Below, in pieces: positions 60,033 to 64,000 of a stretch of 64,000 bases of DNA. Under the pieces are notes generated by a model. That model searched no databases. It was not told the origin of the DNA and was given only the letters and a program-made list of their open reading frames with translations. Position numbers and translations under genes: made by a program. Numbering within the stretch: position 1 is the stretch's first letter; each line of letters opens with the position of its first letter. The DNA is taken from contig JBCFYV010000100.1 of NCBI GenBank assembly GCA_039000515.1, forward strand, positions 24,439,769 to 24,503,768, written 5' to 3'. Source of the DNA: Timema cristinae. Lineage: Eukaryota > Arthropoda > Insecta > Phasmatodea > Timematidae.

Positions 60033-60295
60033 TAATTTATACTAAATAATTTTACAATGCCTTATTCCAAACTATTCAATTAAAATTATCCATTAAATGC
60101 TTGTTCTTGTAATTGTTTTTTAGTGTAGTTTTTTATGCATTGGTCCCTTTTTGTATCGCACGCTTGTATTTATTACATCATTCACAAATAGCACAGAGGA
60201 ATTGTTATTTGAAGATCATATAAAAATTTTACTTGCTTTCATAAGCATATTATTGAGTTCATAAGTAATCTTATGAATTTTTAATACACAAAAGT

Positions 60296-60720
60296 ATGCC
60301 ACCTATCCCTATCTTTAGCTAGTTCTATCCAGCCCACCTTATTACATCCTATCTCTTTCAGATCCATTGTAATGTTATATTCCCATCTACATCTAGGTCT
60401 TCCCAAAAGTCTTTTCTCATTGGGTGTTTCAGTCAATAACCTAAACACATTTCTAGATTATTACATTTGTGTAATCTACAAGACGTTATTATCCTAACAA
60501 TGTCTTGTGATGAGTACCTGGTGTGTAATTCCTCATTTTGTAACTAACTACACTCACCAATATCCTCATACTTTTTTGAACCAAATATTTTCCTTAGGCC
60601 CTTGTTTTTGAACACACTAACTTTTGTTCCTGTCAAGTAAGGTAAGAGACCACGTTTCACACCCATAGAAAACAATCATCAAAATTATTATTCTGTATAT
60701 TCTGAGTTTTACATTCTTTG
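60296..60720 (-). pseudogene. LINE C-terminal RT fragment
   Basis: The minus strand reads FYGCETWSLTLLDRNK (near 60670), GLRKIFG traces, NEELHTRYSSQDIVRIITS, and RLLGRPRCRWEYNITMDLKE, then IGCNKVGWIELAKDRDRWHT (about 60300-60415). LYGCETW, GRPr.RW.D.I..D and W..LA.DR..WR are hallmark motifs after the RT of many non-LTR elements. Frameshifts are present and neither end is complete. Confidence 0.85.
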
Positions 60721-60749
60721 AAACACAAATATAATAACCTTTAAATAAA

Positions 60750-61005
60750 TGTTGTGGTGACCTTGTACATTTATAGCAAATAACTTGCTTCATTGTTTGA
60801 ATGTTTTAAGGCATCACACTTACAATGGCATGGTTCAAGTTTATAATCTCTGTCAGGTGTACTGAAGATATTATTTTCTAAATGGCTTTTTACACAAATA
60901 TCAGTACACTTAATAATTTAATGTTCCCATCCCTAGCACATTAACATAATTAGTTCATGTGTTTTTAACTGCGGCAGTGAGACGCAGCGGCAAATAAAAT
61001 ATTCA
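60750..61005 (+). mobile_element. Degenerate tRNA-SINE, family A
   Basis: gttgtggtgaccttgtacat, B-box-like ggttcaagtttataatct, tttacacaaatatcagtaca, and tail ttttaactgcggcagtgaga then cgcagcggc. Confidence 0.65.
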
Positions 61006-61434
61006 TGGCAAGGAGGTGGCCACTATAAAAAATAAGTTATTTTATAATTAAATGTGTATGCAACCAACATTATTATTTAATATGCAGTTCTAGACTAAAT
61101 AATTTGATGTTATATTTTACTTAGTTAAATAATCGATCATTTCCAACATTTTATTGGTGCGAGTTCAATTATGTTGGTTGTGCTGGTTTATAGCAGTGGG
61201 ATGACTTGGAGTGCTGCCAGGGTAAGGGGTCACCCTTAAACCATGCATGGACTTTTTTATTCTTAACTATTTTTACCCTCCTAACCCCCTGCCCCCACCC
61301 TGTACCACCCGCCTCCCCCTCAACCATCACCCCTGTAAAACCATTGTAGATATTTAGGCTGACCGCCCCCCACAGAGAAGCTTTTGTGAAACTAAGAGAG
61401 GGACTCATATTTAATACTACCCAGAATCTATTTT
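61006..61434. other. Gene-free interval with a C-rich patch
   Basis: 61265-61375 is C-rich (ccccctgcccccaccctgta). The 79-codon minus-strand open frame over it is Gly/Val-rich and shows no family features. Confidence 0.5.
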
Positions 61435-61447
61435 AAATCCTGAATAT

Positions 61448-61712
61448 GGTGACCTGGTGGTCTAGGGGTAAGGTGTCAGACTTCTATGCTGGCGGCTGGG
61501 GTTCAATCCTCGGTCCCGGCAAAGATTTATCTGATTACCAAACCCTTCCTTCACCTCTGACAACACATCTTGTGAATGTGAGGAATGCCAGGCCTCCACC
61601 GTGGTTCGGATTCCACGTTAAACTGTAGGTCCTTCATTTCATCTCACAATCACCCTACCATTACACATTAGCGTAAGTGCGTATAACCCGAACGGGTAGT
61701 AAGACGCGGTGC

Positions 61713-61740
<28 letters not shown>
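61448..61740 (+). mobile_element. Full-length tRNA-SINE, family B, with 13-bp target-site duplication
   Basis: Flanked by AAATCCTGAATAT at 61435-61447 and 61741-61753. It runs ggtgacctggtggtctaggg, ggggttcaatcctcgg, aacccttccttcacctctga, ttccacgttaaactgtaggt, cgaacgggtagtaagacgcg, gtgctaataataataa. This is a reference copy for the family in this window. Confidence 0.95.
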
Positions 61741-61744
<4 letters not shown>

Positions 61745-62580
61745 CCTGAATATAAATTATTTGTTCAACAATAGAATTTAATTATAAGATCTGTGTTATA
61801 CAAAACACTGATTTATACCCACTCTACGATAGTAGTTCCAGCCAATGTTTGCAATCAATAACCTTCTCTAGCCATCACTTAACACCTCTCCTATCATAGA
61901 TAAGGTATACTCACCCTATCACCATGTAACACCTTGTATACATTAAAGCTCTCCACCCCTCAACAGCATTACATAGCTTATGAAACACCCCTAAGCAAAT
62001 GAGATGCAGACCTAAAGAAAGAAAATCTATGTCACTGTATCTTGGCAACATGACACAAAACTGGTTCTCATTACTAAATTCCACTTGATTAGACAAACTA
62101 ATCTTAAGCATTTTGGTATGTCATATTAAGAGTGATATAATGTATAAGGCTATCTCACTTTATAAAACAAATTATCCTTGGATCCTGACCTGGTATGATG
62201 CTAAAATGTAATTGTATAAATTTATCCAGCTGAAATTCGGGGCATTTATTTATGGTTTAGTAGGATAAAGAAATTCTAAAATCAATAAATGGATCAATTT
62301 CCACATCACATCAATACTTCTAGAAGCAGGGTTAATTTAATTATTTCATAGGCACTATTCTATACCACATAATATTTTAGGTTGACATCAAGAAGAGTGT
62401 TATTTATGAGTTAACAAGTTTGATTTTGACTTTGGGCATGAATCTAGACAACGTAAAAACGTGCATGCTGGCACACTTCCTTTTAATGTATTTGCCTTGT
62501 CATGAATATACCGTGAGATCGGTTACTTCTGAGATCAGATTAAAAACACGGCCCTAAATCTTACCAAAATAAAAATAGAA
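61741..62580. other. Gene-free interval
   Basis: No gene or recognised element. The 66-codon minus-strand open frame at 61911-62111 has no family resemblance. Confidence 0.5.
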
Positions 62581-62705
62581 TTGAAGGGCCAGAGTGATTA
62601 GCTCTTGAACTAAGTGGTCAGGGTTTTAATCTTGGCTGGGTGCTTGGGCTAATTTTTGGTCTTACACCTCTAAGGGTGTCCAGGACCTTGAAATTCACTC
62701 TAATC
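62580..62705 (+). mobile_element. Possible tRNA-SINE head fragment
   Basis: agggccagagtgattagctc, ttgaactaagtggtcag, B-box-like ggttttaatcttggctggg, then aggaccttgaaattcactct. No tail. Confidence 0.4.
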
Positions 62706-62779
62706 GATCGGTCTTGAGCTCTGATAACCCTCATGTATTATACATACATACCTAATCACACCATTCCCTTAAGGGGTAG

Positions 62780-63105
62780 ACAAGAAACTGTGAATATAGC
62801 TCAAAAAACAACTTCATACTTAATCCATCCTTACTAACTTCCTCCAAACTTACCTATCCTTGCGTACTTCCTTCTCTTCAACAACCTCCATAGACTGAGT
62901 CATACATTCTCTTTTATTCTTAAAACTGTTTTAATGTTTCTCATTTTCACAAATTCATCTACAACATTTAGCCATGTCTTAGATGGCCTACCCATATTTT
63001 TGATCCATACAATTTACCTTCATTTATTTGTTTCATTACTCGATCCATATTCATCCTCTCAATATGCTCAAACCACCGTAGAGACACTTCTTTCAAATTG
63101 ACCTA
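62780..63105 (-). pseudogene. LINE C-terminal RT fragment
   Basis: The minus strand reads VSLRWFEHIERMNMDRVMKQ, then INEGKLYGSK, with a frame change into VGRPSKTWLNVVDEFVKMRN and later KRECMTQSMEVVEEKEVRK. RWFGHIERM...GRPrktW is a frequent C-terminal signature of non-LTR retrotransposons. It shares strand with the 60.3-60.7 kb fragment but represents a different subfamily. Confidence 0.75.
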
Positions 63106-63109
63106 TGTG

Positions 63110-64000
63110 TAAAAGTGTTAGTATCAATAAAATACATAAAGGTCCTATATTTTATTGAAACAGACTGTCCCGATACAATCAGTACTTGCAATCAAAACAA
63201 TTCATGAGGTTTCTCTTGTTTGATGTGCTGTCATATACAATTTCTTAACTCATATTTGAGAAGAATACAATTACAATAGTATGTTTGTACATATAACCAC
63301 ATACATGTTTTCACCATCTCCCTACCTATTTGGTTTACATACAAACATATTGTTAAATTCCTTTGTCTTTCTGTAGTTTGACAAGCATTGCCAATAGCAA
63401 CAACATAAACTTGTTGATAAGAATTAAAAGAAGTTAAGGCTTCATAAATAAATGAACAATGCTTTGTGCCAGAGAGTTTATCAAGACCTTGGAGGAAAAC
63501 AATGTGTCACAATGCTGTGTATTTTTATAGCTCAAGCTTCAGTGTTTTTTTGCTATATAAAAAAACATGCATGTGTTTTTCATAATATTGCTCTTTTATC
63601 TACTTTAAAGCACCATGTTTAAATGTTAATCTTAAAAAAAAAAAACAAAACGGGGAGTTGACTTATTGTTAATTGATACAGATATTACTACTATTAGTCT
63701 TATACTCTAATTCTTGAACTGACTATGGGTGACTTAATTTGACTAGCCTAGTAGAACAAGATTATAAAGGTTAATTTTATTCAAATCATTCATATTAGAA
63801 GAGTTTTACGAAATCAAATTATATGGCAACTACCTGAATTATTTGGCATAGTTGACACCCTTATTTTGGTTTTATGGTAAGAGGACTGTATTTTAAGTCT
63901 TTAAGCTACTTCTACTATGATGGTTTGGTTGCCAAGCTAATATTTGTTGATTACGGTTATAGCCGCATTTAAATATCATATTTTTTAAGTTGAAAAATGA
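63110..64000. other. Gene-free AT-rich interval
   Basis: A poly-A run near 63635. No gene, SINE or transposon trace recognised up to the window end. Confidence 0.5.

Noticed and set aside
61169..61408. A 79-codon minus-strand gene in a C-rich patch
   Set aside because: The composition (Gly/Val-rich from a C-rich run) explains the open frame; no motif or splice context.

Overview
This is a stretch of AT-rich animal DNA (by eye about 70% A+T). It holds one recognisable protein-coding gene with spliceosomal introns. The rest is intron or intergenic sequence packed with decayed transposons, tRNA-derived SINEs, minisatellites and microsatellites. There are no operons, ribosome-binding sites, CRISPR arrays or rRNAs. 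The gene structure (GT-AG introns, a phase-1 then phase-0 exons, an AATAAA signal) and the TE mix (hAT, LINE, Penelope-like, tRNA SINEs with AAT-repeat tails, TTAA-flanked elements) point to an invertebrate metazoan. I cannot name the phylum from the sequence.

Layout. 0-6.3 kb: SINE copies, a TTAA-flanked MITE (244-613) and a dead hAT transposase (about 2450-3030). 6.34-9.66 kb: a palindromic DNA transposon with a multiply broken transposase-like gene on the minus strand and an inverted second copy of its 3' part, flanked by TTAA. 9.7-16.7 kb: mostly anonymous AT-rich DNA with one SINE and a second copy of the TTAA MITE (11103-11459). 16.75-18.14 kb: a broken LINE reverse transcriptase with a readable FADD box. 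18.2-38 kb: SINEs (several with perfect 12-13 bp target-site duplications), a 32-bp minisatellite (23410-23761), a DNA transposon with inverted ends (25590-27035), a perfect 20-bp-stem hairpin (28851-28904) and a 139-bp tandem duplication near 32.9 kb.

38.1-48.9 kb: a plus-strand homologue of GOLIM4 (GPP130), a type II Golgi membrane protein. Five coding exons join into a 358-residue protein with a short cytosolic N-terminus, one membrane anchor, a long luminal coiled coil and a low-complexity tail. A splice acceptor just upstream of the start codon shows that at least one 5' UTR exon lies further upstream. Intron 4 (6.1 kb) carries two minisatellites, a tRNA-like fold-back repeat and nested SINEs.

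49-64 kb: no further gene found. It contains MITE-like inverted repeats (50414-50890, 52485-53440), a Penelope-like RT remnant on the minus strand, many SINEs and two minus-strand LINE C-terminal fragments (60296-60720, 62780-63105).

The most interesting signals are: the palindromic TTAA element; SINE families with different tRNA heads but one shared 3' tail; a tRNA-like inverted-dimer repeat family; a roughly 35-fold excess of the octamer TAGGCCTA confined to the part of the window left of the gene; and a cluster of the palindrome TGTTTGCAAACA.
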